Assembly: GCF_040796495.1 (NCBI RefSeq)
Contig: NZ_JBFNQN010000003.1
Coordinates: forward strand, 62,001 to 126,000
Source of the DNA: Kineococcus endophyticus
GTDB taxonomy: Bacteria; Actinomycetota; Actinomycetes; Actinomycetales; Kineococcaceae
Reading direction: 5' to 3'
DNA length: 64,000 nt
The position numbers and the translations under genes were made by a program. The number at the start of each line of letters is the position of its first letter. Position 1 is the stretch's first letter. The notes below the pieces were generated by a model. The model saw only the letters and a program-made list of their open reading frames with translations, was not told the origin of the DNA and made no database searches. Positions 50,448-62,124 of the stretch are shown in pieces.

Positions 50448-50504
50448 GGAAAACACTCTTTCCGCCCTCGGGACGCCCCCACAGGGGCGGAAGGAGTGTT
50501 TTCC
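50448..50504 (-). terminator. Long stem-loop between pxpBC and the biotin carboxylase gene
   Basis: Arms 50448-50467 and 50485-50504 pair over 20 bp with one G-U wobble and a 17-nt loop; the outer part is GGAAAACACTC / GAGTGTTTTCC. On the minus strand it follows the pxpBC stop by about 18 nt. Its A/T-rich base is unusual for this genome. Confidence 0.75.
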
Positions 50505-50522
50505 ACGCGGGTCGGGGCTGGG

Positions 50523-52082
50523 TCAGAGGTCGGCGAAGGGGGCGCGGGAGCGGAAGCGGACGCGGGCGCCGGGGGGCAGCTGACCCACCAGGTCGAGGTG
50601 GGCGTCGACGACGGCGCCGATGACGGGGTACCCGCCGGTCAGGGGGTGGTCCGGGCCGAAGAGGACGGGTTGCCCGTCCGGCGGGACCTGGATCGCGCCG
50701 GTCACGGCACCCTCGCTGGGCAGTTCCCCGGCGCGGCGGCGTTCCAGCGGCGTTCCCGCCAGGCGGAGGCCGACGCGGTCGGACCGGGGCGTGACCTCCC
50801 ACTCCTGGGCCAGCAGGGATGCCACCGCCTCGTCGGTGAACCAGTCGGTGCGTGGCCCGAGGACGACGTCGAGCTCGACGACCTGCCCGCGGCGGGGGAG
50901 TTCCGCGACGGGGTGCGGGCCGGGGTCGACGGCGTGCGGGGCAGCGGCGGGTCCGTGCAGCGCGAGGCGGTCCCCGGCGGCCAGCGGGCGGGGGCCGACG
51001 CCGGACAGCGTGTCGGTGGCCAGCGACCCGAGGGCGGCGGGGACGGCGGGACCTCCGCGGACCGCGACGACCGTGCGCACCCCGGAACGCTGCGCCCCGA
51101 GCCGCAGTTCGTCGCCGTCCTCGACGGCCACGGGCTGCGCGGCCGGGACGGGGAGACGCGTTCCGTCCGCCGCCACCACCGACGCGTCGGTGTCCGCCCC
51201 GGCCAGGGCGAGCACACCGGCGCCGGTGAAGCGCAGCACGGCCCCGCCCCCGGCGAGTTCCAGGACGGCGGTGCCCGGAGAGTTCCCGACGGCCCGGTTC
51301 GCGCACCGCAGCGCACCCCGGTCGGCCGCTCCGGAGGCGGCCACCCCTTCGGCCAGGTGGCCCGGGCGCCCGAGGTCCTGCAGCAGCAGCTGCACCCCCG
51401 GGGAGACGACGTCGACCGAGAACGGCGACGCGACGGGTTCCGGATCCGGCGCCCGGAGCACCACGAGGTCCCGCTCGACCTGCTGGAACCGGACCGTCGT
51501 GCCCGGCCCGAACAGCGCGGGCGGGTCGCGGTCGATGTCCCACATGACCGCGTCGGTGCGGCCGATCAGCTGCCAGCCTCCCGGGCTCTCCCGCGGGTAG
51601 ACGCCGGAGAACGTCCCGGCCAGGCCGACGGAACCGGCGGGGATCCGGGTGCGCGGGGACGACCGCCGCGGGACGTCGAACAGCGGGTCGTCCCCGACGA
51701 GGTACCCGAAACCCGGTGCGTACCCCGTGAACGCGACCGTCCACGTCGCGGCCTGGTGGCGCCGGACGAGTTCCTCGCCGGAGCACCCCAGCAACCCCGC
51801 GACCTCGTCCAGGTCCTGCCCGTCGTAGCGGACGTCGAGGGTCACCGACCGGCCCGAGGCGACGAGTTCTTTCGACGGTTCCACCGCCCGCACCCGGTCG
51901 ACGACGTCGGCGGGGGACGTGGCCCGCGGGTCGAGCACGAGCAGGATCGTGCGCGCCGCCGGGACGACCTCCCGGACCCCCGGCAGGTCGGCGGCGAGCA
52001 GCGCGGTGAACAACCGCGTCGTCTCGTCGAGGTCGCTCAGTTCCACCACCACGGCGGTGTCGGAGGCGGGCAGGAACCTCAC
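50523..52082 (-). CDS. 5-oxoprolinase subunits PxpB and PxpC, fused
   Basis: The 519-residue protein joins a PxpB/KipI-like domain (residues 1 to about 205; [24 protein letters not shown]) to a PxpC/KipA-like domain (about 210-519; [61 protein letters not shown]). In most bacteria these are separate genes. With PxpA the complex opens 5-oxoproline to glutamate using ATP. The GTG at 52082 overlaps the stop of the DUF1445 gene by 4 nt. The fusion resembles the carboxyltransferase-like part of urea amidolyase but lacks a biotin domain. Confidence 0.9.
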   Translation of the reverse strand: MRFLPASDTAVVVELSDLDETTRLFTALLAADLPGVREVVPAARTILLVLDPRATSPADVVDRVRAVEPSKELVASGRSVTLDVRYDGQDLDEVAGLLGCSGEELVRRHQAATWTVAFTGYAPGFGYLVGDDPLFDVPRRSSPRTRIPAGSVGLAGTFSGVYPRESPGGWQLIGRTDAVMWDIDRDPPALFGPGTTVRFQQVERDLVVLRAPDPEPVASPFSVDVVSPGVQLLLQDLGRPGHLAEGVAASGAADRGALRCANRAVGNSPGTAVLELAGGGAVLRFTGAGVLALAGADTDASVVAADGTRLPVPAAQPVAVEDGDELRLGAQRSGVRTVVAVRGGPAVPAALGSLATDTLSGVGPRPLAAGDRLALHGPAAAPHAVDPGPHPVAELPRRGQVVELDVVLGPRTDWFTDEAVASLLAQEWEVTPRSDRVGLRLAGTPLERRRAGELPSEGAVTGAIQVPPDGQPVLFGPDHPLTGGYPVIGAVVDAHLDLVGQLPPGARVRFRSRAPFADL

Positions 52083-52882
52083 GACGGGAGCCCCGTGTCG
52101 TACTCGCGGTCCAGGACGTCCGTGACGAACATGTGCCCCGGCGCGTGGGTGATCGCGAACGGCGGGCGCGAGGCCAGCACCGCGGCCTGCGGCGTCACCC
52201 CGCACGCCCAGAACACCGGCACCTCGCCGTCGCGGACGACGGGCGGGTCCCCGAAGTCGGGGGAGTCCAGGGACGAGATCCCCAGTTCCGCCGGGTCCCC
52301 GACGTGGACGGGTGCCCCGTGCACGGCGGGGAACCGGCCGGTGATCGCCACGGCGTCGGCGACCCGGTCGGCCGGGACGGGACGCATCGAGACGCCGAGG
52401 TCGCCGCGCAACCGGCCGGCGGGCGCGCACGCCCGGTCCGTCCGGTACATGGGGACGTTCCGGTCGAGTTCCTGGTGACGCACGGGGATCCCGGCCTCGA
52501 GCAGCGGCGTCTCGAACGTGAAGCTGCACCCGATGAGGAGGGCCACGAGCCCGTCCCAGTACGGCGTCGCGTCGCGGACCTCCTCGACCACCCGCCCGTC
52601 GCGGAACACGCGGTAGGCGGGCAGGTCGGTCCGCGCGTCCGACCCCGGCGCGAGCGCCGACTCCACCTGCCCGACCTCCAGGACGTCGAGCACGGGGCAG
52701 GGCTGCGGGTTCCGCTGCGCGAACAGCAGCAGGTCGAACGCCCAGTCCGCCGGGACGGCGACGAGGTTGGCCTGCGTGAACCCGGGCGCGACACCGCTGG
52801 TGGGTTCCACGTGCCCGGACCGGTAGGCGGCGCGGGCGTCCCGCGCGGCGCGGCGCAGTTCCTCGGGGGCGAGCCGCACCAT
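52079..52882 (-). CDS. DUF1445 putative hydro-lyase (YcsI/D-glutamate cyclase-like)
   Basis: The 267-residue protein contains [57 protein letters not shown] and [13 protein letters not shown] with the C-terminal [12 protein letters not shown], all typical of DUF1445. A mammalian homologue is a D-glutamate cyclase that makes or uses 5-oxo-D-proline, which fits its position inside a 5-oxoprolinase operon. The ATG at 52882 shares one base with the pxpA stop (TGATG). The exact reaction here is inferred. Confidence 0.85.
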   Translation of the reverse strand: MVRLAPEELRRAARDARAAYRSGHVEPTSGVAPGFTQANLVAVPADWAFDLLLFAQRNPQPCPVLDVLEVGQVESALAPGSDARTDLPAYRVFRDGRVVEEVRDATPYWDGLVALLIGCSFTFETPLLEAGIPVRHQELDRNVPMYRTDRACAPAGRLRGDLGVSMRPVPADRVADAVAITGRFPAVHGAPVHVGDPAELGISSLDSPDFGDPPVVRDGEVPVFWACGVTPQAAVLASRPPFAITHAPGHMFVTDVLDREYDTGLPS

Positions 52883-53652
52883 CAGGCGGCTCGCGCGACG
52901 AACGGCGCGATCGTGACCCCGGCGCCGGTGAGCGCGTCGCGGACGGCGCTCGCCATCGCGACCGCGCCCGGGCTGTCGCCGTGGACGCACAGCGACTGCG
53001 CCCGCACGGGGACGTCCGTGCCGTCGACCGCCTCCACGACGCCCTCCTCGACGAGCCGCACCATGCGCCGGGCCACGAGGTCGGCGTCGTGCAGCACTGC
53101 GCCGGGCTCCTTGCGGGAGACGAGCTGCCCGGCCGGGGTGTAGGCGCGGTCGGCGAACGCCTCGGCCGCCGTCGCGAGCCCGGCGCGGTCGGCGACGTCG
53201 AGGGCGACGCCGCCGGCCAGGCCCAGCAGCACCAGCGAGGGGTCGACGGCCCTGACCGCCGCGACCACGACGGCCGCGGTGGCCTCGTCCACGGCCATGG
53301 TGTTGTAGAGGGCGCCGTGGGGTTTGACGTAGACCACGGCGTCGCCGGCCGAGCGGGCCAGCGCCCAGACGGCCCCGAGCTGGTACTCGACCTGGGCCTG
53401 CAGCGTCGCCGCGGGCAGGTCGAGGCGTTCGCGGCCGAAGTTCTCGTAGTCGCGGTACCCCGGGTGCGCGCCGATCGCGACCCCGGCCCGGGACGCGGCC
53501 AGCACGGTCTCGCGGATGCCCTCGGGGCTGCCCGCGTGGAAACCGCACGAGACGTTCGCGCTGCTGACGACGGCGAGCATCGCCGCGTCGTCGGAGACGG
53601 GACGGTCGGGGGTGTTCTCCCCGAGGTCGGAGTTCAGGTCGATGGTCGTCAC
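52882..53652 (-). CDS. pxpA: 5-oxoprolinase subunit PxpA (LamB/YcsF family)
   Basis: The 256-residue protein begins [11 protein letters not shown] and continues [31 protein letters not shown], and ends VHGDSPGA, all diagnostic of LamB/YcsF. PxpA works with PxpB and PxpC in ATP-dependent cleavage of 5-oxoproline, a damage product of glutamine and glutathione metabolism. GTG 53652 is used. It lies 17 nt behind an NRAMP-type transporter gene and overlaps the next gene by one base. Confidence 0.93.
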   Translation of the reverse strand: MTTIDLNSDLGENTPDRPVSDDAAMLAVVSSANVSCGFHAGSPEGIRETVLAASRAGVAIGAHPGYRDYENFGRERLDLPAATLQAQVEYQLGAVWALARSAGDAVVYVKPHGALYNTMAVDEATAAVVVAAVRAVDPSLVLLGLAGGVALDVADRAGLATAAEAFADRAYTPAGQLVSRKEPGAVLHDADLVARRMVRLVEEGVVEAVDGTDVPVRAQSLCVHGDSPGAVAMASAVRDALTGAGVTIAPFVARAA

Positions 53653-53669
53653 GGGTGTTCCTCCGGGGT

Positions 53670-54953
53670 TCAGGCGGACAGGAAGTCGAAGACGGGGCCG
53701 ACGGACTGCGAGGCCATGAAGAAGCTGATCGCCAGCGCGACCGTCCCGGCGACGAGCAGCCACACGGGGTAGCGGTACCCGCCGAGGACGTCGCGCTGCC
53801 GGAACCACCCGATGTAGAGGAACACCGTCAGGCCGATCGGCAGGATCAGCCCGTTGAACCCGCCGACGAAGACGAGCAGCGCGGCCGGCGCGGTGCCGAT
53901 GGCCAGGTAGACGACGAGCGAGACGACGATGAACGCGACCGTCGTCAGCTGCAGCGGCCACCCGCCGGCGAGCCGGCGGGAGAACGTGGAGAGGAACGTC
54001 GAGGACGTGTAGGCGGCGCCGATGACCGACGTGATGGCCGCGGCCCAGAAGATCGCCCCGAAGATGCGGATGCCCGCGTCGCCGAGGACGGCGCCGAACG
54101 CCTGGCCCGCGGGGTTGGCCGCGCGGCCCGACAGGTCGAGGGCCACGCCGGAGGCGACGACGCCGAGGACGGCGAGGAACAGCACGTAGCGCATGACGCC
54201 GGTGACGAGGATGCCGGTGAGCGAGGCGCGGTGCACGGCGCGCACGTGCTCGGGCCCGGTCTGGCCGGAGGCCAGGTAGCGGTGCGCGCCGGCGTAGGTG
54301 ATGTACCCGCCGACCGTGCCGCCGACGATCGTCGTGACGGTCGCGAAGTTCACGGTGTCCGGCACGAACGTCTGCCGGAACGCGTCACCGACCGGGGGAC
54401 CGGAGGCGATGGCGACGGCCACCGTCATGACGATCATGCCCACCCCCAGGACGAGCACGACGCGGTCGACGACCGTCCCCGCCCGCTTGAAGAGGAACAC
54501 CGCGATCGCGAGCAGCCCGGTGACGAGGCCGCCGACCTTCGGGTCGAGCCCGAGCAGGGCGTTGAGGCCGAGCCCGCCACCGGCGATGTTGCCGATGTTG
54601 AAGGCCAGGCCGCCGACGACGACGAGGACCGTCAGCACGTGGCCGGAGTAGGGCACGGCGCTGTTGGCCAGGTCGCCCGCGCGCTTGCCGGTGACGGTGA
54701 TGAGCCGCCAGACGTTCATCTGCACGGCGAAGTCGATGAGGATCGACAGCAGGATCGCGAAGGCGAACGCCGCCCCGAGCGTGGCGGTGAAGGTCGCGGT
54801 CTGGGTGATGAAGCCCGGGCCGATGGCGGACGTCGCCATGAGGAAGATCGCGCCGACGACGGGCCCGCGGCCCGGCCTCCTGCGCGTCGTGCTGAGCGAC
54901 GAGGTCGAGTCGGTGGCGGTGCTGGCGCTCTCCTGGGCGGGGCGCTCGGTCAT
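53670..54953 (-). CDS. NRAMP-family transporter of the 5-oxoprolinase operon
   Basis: The 427-residue protein has about eleven membrane helices and an NRAMP-like first helix ([17 protein letters not shown]). In metal-transporting NRAMPs the first helix contains DPGN; here the equivalent is SAIGPGFIT without the Asp, so Mn/Fe binding at that site is doubtful. Homologues are often placed next to pxpABC, suggesting transport of an organic acid or amino acid such as 5-oxoproline; this is inference. The ATG at 54953 begins the operon, divergent from the GntR regulator. Confidence 0.82.
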   Translation of the reverse strand: MTERPAQESASTATDSTSSLSTTRRRPGRGPVVGAIFLMATSAIGPGFITQTATFTATLGAAFAFAILLSILIDFAVQMNVWRLITVTGKRAGDLANSAVPYSGHVLTVLVVVGGLAFNIGNIAGGGLGLNALLGLDPKVGGLVTGLLAIAVFLFKRAGTVVDRVVLVLGVGMIVMTVAVAIASGPPVGDAFRQTFVPDTVNFATVTTIVGGTVGGYITYAGAHRYLASGQTGPEHVRAVHRASLTGILVTGVMRYVLFLAVLGVVASGVALDLSGRAANPAGQAFGAVLGDAGIRIFGAIFWAAAITSVIGAAYTSSTFLSTFSRRLAGGWPLQLTTVAFIVVSLVVYLAIGTAPAALLVFVGGFNGLILPIGLTVFLYIGWFRQRDVLGGYRYPVWLLVAGTVALAISFFMASQSVGPVFDFLSA

Positions 54954-55046
54954 GGGGGCTCCCGGGGACGTGGCGACGCTGCTGCGGGCGGGGCTGCCGG
55001 ACGGCAGCACTCTGTCACCGCTGGTTGAAGAACACAATGGCGCAGA

Positions 55047-55057
55047 TTGTTGAACAA
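55047..55057. promoter_or_regulatory. Putative GntR operator
   Basis: TTGTTGAACAA is a perfect palindrome around a central G, in an A/T-rich patch of the 180-bp gap between the NRAMP-like gene and the GntR gene. A related half-site word GTTGAAGAAC lies at about 55023-55032. Sites of this type suit FCD-type GntR dimers. Confidence 0.5.
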
Positions 55058-55121
55058 CGCGTTGCGTCGTGTTGCGTTCGTGTGAACTCCGCGTCCCGCC
55101 GGTCGCGCGCGGTCGGCGACC

Positions 55122-55127
55122 TACGAT
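55122..55127 (+). promoter_or_regulatory. -10 element of a probable leaderless gntR transcript
   Basis: TACGAT ends exactly 6 nt before the GTG at 55134. No ribosome binding site is visible. Confidence 0.55.
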
Positions 55128-55133
55128 GGCGAG

Positions 55134-55832
55134 GTGACCGAGGCCGCCACGCTGACCCCTGCACCCGACGGCGGCTCGGAGGCCGCGACGGGCGGCGAGG
55201 CCGGCGGCACCCTGGCCCGGCTGCTCAGCGCGCGGATCGTGGCCGGCGAGCTGCGCCCCGGCCAGCGCCTGTCCGAGGCGGCCCTCGCCCAGAGCTTCAA
55301 CGTCTCCCGCAACACGCTGCGCGAGGCCTTCCGCGTCCTGGCCGAGCAGGGCCTGCTGGAGCACGTCCCGCACCGCGGGGTGTCCGTGACCTCGCCCCGG
55401 GTGGCCGACGTGCTCGACATCTACCGCGTCCGGCGGCACGTCGAGACCGGCGTGCTGGCCCGCGCGGACGTCTCGCACCCCGCCGTCGAGCGGATGCGGG
55501 CCGCCGTCGCCGCCGCGGACGTCGCCGTCGCGGAGGGTGACTGGGTGGCGGTCGGCACCGCGAACATGGCCTTCCACGAGGCCCTCGTCTCGCTGGCGGA
55601 CAGCCCGCGCCTGCTGCGGCTGTACCGGCAGCTCGCCGCCGAGCTGCGCCTGGCCTTCCTGCTCATCGGGGACCCGCAGACGCTCCACGGCCGCTTCGTC
55701 GCCCGCAACCGTTCGGTGCTCGACACCTTCGCCGCCGACGGCGGGGCCGCGGCGGCGCGCGAGCTGGAGGAGTACCTGACCGAGTCCGAACGCACGGTGC
55801 TCGGGGCGTTCTCCCGGCTCGGGGTCGGCTGA
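55134..55832 (+). CDS. GntR-family regulator with FCD domain
   Basis: The 232-residue protein has an N-terminal winged helix (IVAGELRPGQRLSEAALAQSFNVSRNTLREAFRVL) and a C-terminal helical FCD ligand-binding domain (about 95-225; RRHVETGVLARAD, FHEALVSLADSPRLLRLYRQL). FCD regulators sense organic acids. It is divergent from the transporter-pxpA-DUF1445-pxpBC operon and probably represses it in response to 5-oxoproline or a relative. The first about 25 residues are a low-complexity Ala/Gly extension. Confidence 0.88.
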   Translation: MTEAATLTPAPDGGSEAATGGEAGGTLARLLSARIVAGELRPGQRLSEAALAQSFNVSRNTLREAFRVLAEQGLLEHVPHRGVSVTSPRVADVLDIYRVRRHVETGVLARADVSHPAVERMRAAVAAADVAVAEGDWVAVGTANMAFHEALVSLADSPRLLRLYRQLAAELRLAFLLIGDPQTLHGRFVARNRSVLDTFAADGGAAAARELEEYLTESERTVLGAFSRLGVG

Positions 55833-56088
55833 GGCGCCCGGGCCGGCTGGGCCCCCACCTGCCCGACGGTCGGCCGGCTGTCGCTCAGCTCACAGCGAAA
55901 CGGCAGGAGTCCGGCGGAACAGCGTCCCCGTCCCGCCCGTTCGACCGGCGTAGGACCTGCGGCGAGGGTGCCCGGGCCTCCGTCACGTCGCCGGCTCCCA
56001 GGAGCGTCACCGGCGTGTCGGTGGCGCGGTGTACCGTCGAACGTCAGGCAGGAACGAGCAGGAGGGACGGGGGGGCGACCCCTCACAG

Positions 56089-58064
<1,976 letters not shown>

Positions 58065-58068
<4 letters not shown>

Positions 58069-58670
58069 GCAGCACGGGGACGCCGGCCGCGGGCGGTCGG
58101 TCGTTCGACCGGGTGCGGGCCGAGAACGCGGTCCGGGAGTTCCTCCTCGCCATCGGTGAGGACCCGGACCGCGAGGGCCTGCGCGACACCCCGCAACGGG
58201 TGGCGAAGGCGGCGACCGAGCTCTACGCGGGCCTGTGGCTCGAACCGGCCGACGTCCTCGTCACCGACTTCGGGCTCGAGCACGACGAGCTCGTGCTGGT
58301 GAAGGACATCGAGGTCCAGTCCACCTGCGAGCACCACCTCCTGCCGTTCCACGGCGTCGCGCACGTCGGGTACATCCCCGGTGAGCACGGCCGGGTGACG
58401 GGGCTGTCGAAGCTGGCCCGCCTCGTCGACGTCTACGCCCGGCGGCCGCAGCTGCAGGAGCGCCTCACGACGCAGGTCGCGGACGCCCTCACCGAGCACC
58501 TGCACCCGCGCGGCGTCATCGTCGTGGTCGAGGCCGAGCACTCCTGCATGACGTACCGCGGCGTGCGCAAACCGGGCGCCAAGACCGTCACCTCCGCCGT
58601 CCGCGGGTCGTTGCGCAACGCCGCCACCCGCGCCGAGGCCATGAGCCTCATCGTCGCGGGCCACCGGTGA
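58065..58670 (+). CDS. folE: GTP cyclohydrolase I
   Basis: The 201-residue enzyme carries out the first step of folate synthesis, GTP to dihydroneopterin triphosphate. The zinc ligands lie in [11 protein letters not shown] and [17 protein letters not shown], and [22 protein letters not shown] is characteristic. GTG 58065 overlaps the ftsH stop by 4 nt, and folP overlaps the end, so ftsH-folE-folP-folB-folK is one translationally coupled operon. Confidence 0.97.
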
Positions 58671-59509
58671 ACCCCCTCCTCGCCCCGGGCCCCACGCGCG
58701 TCCTGGGCGTCCTCAACGTCACGCCGGACTCCTTCTCCGACGGGGGCCGGCACACCGCCGAGCCCGTCGCGCGCGGCACCGCGCTGCACGCCGCGGGTGC
58801 CGACCTCATCGACGTCGGAGGGGAGTCCACCCGCCCGGGCGCCACGCGCGTGGACGCCGCCGAGGAGCTGCGCCGCGTCCTGCCCGTCGTCGAAGGTCTC
58901 GTGGCCGCGGGTGTGCCCGTCAGCGTCGACACCATGCGCGCCGCGACCGCCCGGGCGGTCGTCGAGGCCGGGGCGGTCGTCGTCAACGACGTCTCCGGCG
59001 GGCTGGCGGACCCGGACATGGCCGCCACCGTCGCCGGGCTCGACTGCGTGTACGTGCTCTCGCACTGGCGGGGTGCCTCGGACGTCATGAACTCCCTCGC
59101 CGCCTACGACGACGTCGTGGCCGAGGTGAGCGCCGAGCTCCAGACCCGCCTGCAGGCGGTGACCGCGGCCGGGGTCGACCGCGACCGCATCGTGCTCGAC
59201 CCCGGGCTGGGCTTCGCCAAGCGCGCCGAGCACGACTGGACCCTGCTCGCCCGCCTCGACGAGCTCGAGCGCTTCGGGCTGCCGTTGCTGGTCGGGGCGT
59301 CGCGCAAGCGCTTCCTGGGTGCCCTCCTCACCGGGCCGGACGGCGTCGTGCCCCCGCCGGAGGACCGGGACGCCGCCACGGCCGTCGTCACCGGGCTGGC
59401 CGCCGACCGCGGGGTCTGGGGCGTGCGCGTGCACGACGTCGCCTCCTCGGTGGCCGCGGTCCGCGTCGTCGGCGCCTGGCGCGAGGCCGCACGGGTGAGC
59501 GTGCCGTGA
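58667..59509 (+). CDS. folP: Dihydropteroate synthase
   Basis: The 280-residue TIM barrel contains [37 protein letters not shown]-type [11 protein letters not shown], and [13 protein letters not shown], the pterin- and pABA-binding signatures. It condenses the pterin pyrophosphate with p-aminobenzoate and is the target class of sulfonamides. GTG 58667 overlaps folE, and folB overlaps the stop. The length is normal. Confidence 0.96.
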   Translation: MNPLLAPGPTRVLGVLNVTPDSFSDGGRHTAEPVARGTALHAAGADLIDVGGESTRPGATRVDAAEELRRVLPVVEGLVAAGVPVSVDTMRAATARAVVEAGAVVVNDVSGGLADPDMAATVAGLDCVYVLSHWRGASDVMNSLAAYDDVVAEVSAELQTRLQAVTAAGVDRDRIVLDPGLGFAKRAEHDWTLLARLDELERFGLPLLVGASRKRFLGALLTGPDGVVPPPEDRDAATAVVTGLAADRGVWGVRVHDVASSVAAVRVVGAWREAARVSVP

Positions 59510-59919
59510 GCTCCCTCGACACCGCCGGTCCCGTCCTCGACGCCGACGGCCGCCCCCTGGACCGCATCGTCCTGCGCGGGCTGTCCGGCCGGGGCCGGCA
59601 CGGCGTCCTGGACGCCGAACGCGAGCTGGGGCAGCACTTCGCGCTCGACGTCGCCCTGCACCTCGACACGCGTGAGGCCGCCACGGGCGACGACCTCGAT
59701 GCCACCGTCCACTACGGCCTGCTCGCGCAGGACCTCGTCGCGGTGCTCACGGGGGAGCCGGTCGCGCTGCTGGAGACGCTCGCGCAGCGCCTCGCCGACG
59801 TCGCCCTCGCCGCCTCCTCGCGGGTGGTCGCGGTCGACGTCGTCGTCCACAAGCCGCAGGCGCCCGTGCCCGTCCCGTTCGCGGACGTCGAGCTGTGCGT
59901 CCGCAGGAGCCGCTCGTGA
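59506..59919 (+). CDS. folB: Dihydroneopterin aldolase
   Basis: The 137-residue protein has LRGLSGRGRHGVLDAERELGQ, DDLDATVHYGLLAQDLV, and VDVVVHKPQAPVPVPFADVEL, matching the small aldolase that forms hydroxymethyl-dihydropterin. The start at 59506 overlaps the folP stop, and folK overlaps the end by 4 nt. Confidence 0.95.
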   Translation: MSSLDTAGPVLDADGRPLDRIVLRGLSGRGRHGVLDAERELGQHFALDVALHLDTREAATGDDLDATVHYGLLAQDLVAVLTGEPVALLETLAQRLADVALAASSRVVAVDVVVHKPQAPVPVPFADVELCVRRSRS

Positions 59920-60407
59920 GCCCGGCGGTCGAGGCCGTGCTGGCGCTCGGCGCCAACGTCGGGCACCGCGCCGCGACGTTGAACGCGGCCGTCGGGGCCC
60001 TCGCCGCCACCGACGGGATCACCGTGGAGGCGGTCTCCACCATCGTCGAGACGGCCCCCGTCGGCACGGTGCCCGACCAGCCGGACTTCCTCAACGCGGT
60101 CGTCCTCGTCCGCACCGACCTCGACCCGCACGCGCTGCTCGCCGCCGCGCACGCCGTCGAGGCCGCCCTGGGTCTGGACCGCAGCACCAAGGTCCCCGAC
60201 GGGCCGCGCCCCATCGACGTCGACGTGGTCACCGTGGGCCACACCGTGCTGGAGGAGGACGGGCTCGTCCTGCCCCACCCGCGCGCCCACGAGCGGGACT
60301 TCGTCCTCGGGCCCTGGCTGGAGCTCGACCCCGACGCCGTGCTGCCCGGACCGCACGGAGGGCGCGTCGCCGACCTGCTGGGGCGCCTCGGGGAGGGGAC
60401 CGCGTGA
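59916..60407 (+). CDS. folK: 6-hydroxymethyl-7,8-dihydropterin pyrophosphokinase (HPPK)
   Basis: The 163-residue HPPK has LALGANVGHRAATLNAAV, QPDFLNAVV, and the signature DGPRPIDVDVVTVG followed by LPHPRAHERDFVLGPW. It activates the pterin for FolP. GTG 59916 overlaps folB. It is the last of the folate genes here; the DUF3180 gene overlaps its stop. Confidence 0.95.
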   Translation: MSPAVEAVLALGANVGHRAATLNAAVGALAATDGITVEAVSTIVETAPVGTVPDQPDFLNAVVLVRTDLDPHALLAAAHAVEAALGLDRSTKVPDGPRPIDVDVVTVGHTVLEEDGLVLPHPRAHERDFVLGPWLELDPDAVLPGPHGGRVADLLGRLGEGTA

Positions 60408-60889
60408 AGCCGACCCGTCCCGGGCTGCTGCTCGCCCTCGGGTTCCTCGCCGCGGTCGGGGCCTGGTCCGGCCTGCAGGTCTGGGTGGCCGGCGGGCACG
60501 CCGAACCGGACCTCATGTGGCGCACCACCTTCACCATCGGACTGCTCGTCCTCGCCGTCCTCGGCGTGGGCTGGCCGGTCAAGCAGTGGGTCGACGGCGA
60601 CAAGAGCCGCCGCATCGACGCGCTGCGCGCCGCCCGCACGGCCGCGCTGGCCAAGGCGGCCTCCGTCGCGGGCGCCCTGCTCGTCGGGGTGTTCCTCGGC
60701 TGGGGCGTGCACTACCTGCCCACCCTGCACATCGCCGCCCGCCGGTCCGAGGCGTGGGTGGCCGTCGGCGACGTCGTCGTCTCGGCGTTGCTCCTCGTCG
60801 CGGGCCTCGTCGTCGAACGCTGGTGCCGCGTGCCCCCCGAGGACGACGACGAGACCGGGGTGCGCGCGAGCGGGGGAGGCCGGGCGTGA
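60404..60889 (+). CDS. DUF3180 membrane protein
   Basis: The 161-residue protein has four hydrophobic helices (about 7-24, 40-58, 84-104, 120-140) and an acidic C-terminal tail. DUF3180 proteins of unknown function follow folK in many Actinobacteria, exactly as here. GTG 60404 overlaps the folK stop by 4 nt and the aminotransferase gene overlaps its own stop, so it is part of the same operon. Confidence 0.85.
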   Translation: MKPTRPGLLLALGFLAAVGAWSGLQVWVAGGHAEPDLMWRTTFTIGLLVLAVLGVGWPVKQWVDGDKSRRIDALRAARTAALAKAASVAGALLVGVFLGWGVHYLPTLHIAARRSEAWVAVGDVVVSALLLVAGLVVERWCRVPPEDDDETGVRASGGGRA

Positions 60890-62124
60890 AGCTGTCCCAG
60901 CGCGCCGAGACGACCGAGCCGTTCCACGCGCTCGCGATCGGCCAGCGCGCCGCCGAGCTGGCCGCGCAGGGTCACCACGTCGTCCGGCTCAGCATCGGCG
61001 AACCCGACTTCGGCGCCCCGCCGGAGGTGCTCGCCGCGCTGCGCGACGTCGCCGACGGGCGTCCCCTGCCCTACACGCCCGCGCTCGGGCTGCCGGAACT
61101 GCGCGCCGCCATCGCGCGGAACTACCGCGACCGGCACGGCGTCGACGTCGACCCCGCCCGCATCGCCGTGACGTCCGGGGCGTCGGCCGCCTTGCTCCTC
61201 GTCCTCGCCGCGACCGTGGACCCCGGGGACGACGTCCTGCTCGCCGACCCGTCCTACCCCTGCAACCGGCAGCTGATCTCGACCTTCGGCGGTCGGGCCC
61301 TCACGCTGCCGACGACGCCGCAGGACCGCTACCAGCTGTCCACCGACGCGGTCCGGCGGGCGTGGACCCCCGCGACGTCGGTCGTCATGGTCGCCTCGCC
61401 GTCGAACCCGACGGGCACGTCCGTGGCCCCGGCCGAGCTCGCGGCGCTGTGCGCCGAGGTCGCCGCGCGCGACGCGTGGCGCGTCGTCGACGAGATCTAC
61501 CTCGACCTGGCCGACCCGGCGCCCGACGGGACGCCCGCCCGGACCGTCCTGGCCGCCGACCCGGACGCCGTCGTCGTCAGCAGCTTCTCGAAGTACTTCG
61601 GCATGACGGGGTGGCGGCTCGGCTGGGCGGTCCTGCCGCCCGCCCTCGTCGAACCCGTGGAACGGCTGGCGCAGAACTACTTCATCGCCGCCTCGACACC
61701 GTTGCAGCAGGCCGCGCTGGCCTGCTACACCCCCGCCTCGCTGGCCGTGTGCGAGGAGCGGCGCCTCGAGTTCGCGGCCCGGCGGCGGCTCGTCCTGGAC
61801 GGCCTGGACGCGCTGGGGCTGCCCGTCCCCGTCGTCCCGGACGGGGCGTTCTACGTCTACTTCGACGTCCGGTCCAGCGGTCTGGACGCCTGGGAGTTCT
61901 GCGCCCGGGCCCTGGCCGAGCACCACGTGGCGCTGACCCCCGGCCGCGACTTCGCGTCCGCTCAGGGGACGGCGCAGACCCACGTGCGGTTGTCCTACGC
62001 CGCGTCCCGGGAGGAGCTCACCGAGGGGCTGCGCCGGATCGGGGAGTTCCTCAGCGCGCTTTCCGCCACATCGATCAGCGCGTCCCGCGCCAGATCGACA
62101 CGTGCGAGCGCGACGCCGCGGTGA
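60886..62124 (+). CDS. Pyridoxal-phosphate-dependent aminotransferase, class I/II
   Basis: The 412-residue fold type I enzyme has PLPYTPALGLPELRAAIA, SGASAALLLVLA, SPSNPTGTSVAP, VVDEIYLDL, the PLP lysine K236 in SSFSKYFGMTGWRLGW, and a C-terminal Arg in HVRLSYAAS. It belongs to the aspartate/aromatic aminotransferase group; the exact amino acid is uncertain. GTG 60886 overlaps DUF3180. The last 50 bp overlap the convergent methyltransferase gene, giving a Ser/Arg-rich tail (SATSISASRARS) that is probably non-essential. Confidence 0.88.
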   Translation: MKLSQRAETTEPFHALAIGQRAAELAAQGHHVVRLSIGEPDFGAPPEVLAALRDVADGRPLPYTPALGLPELRAAIARNYRDRHGVDVDPARIAVTSGASAALLLVLAATVDPGDDVLLADPSYPCNRQLISTFGGRALTLPTTPQDRYQLSTDAVRRAWTPATSVVMVASPSNPTGTSVAPAELAALCAEVAARDAWRVVDEIYLDLADPAPDGTPARTVLAADPDAVVVSSFSKYFGMTGWRLGWAVLPPALVEPVERLAQNYFIAASTPLQQAALACYTPASLAVCEERRLEFAARRRLVLDGLDALGLPVPVVPDGAFYVYFDVRSSGLDAWEFCARALAEHHVALTPGRDFASAQGTAQTHVRLSYAASREELTEGLRRIGEFLSALSATSISASRARSTRASATPR

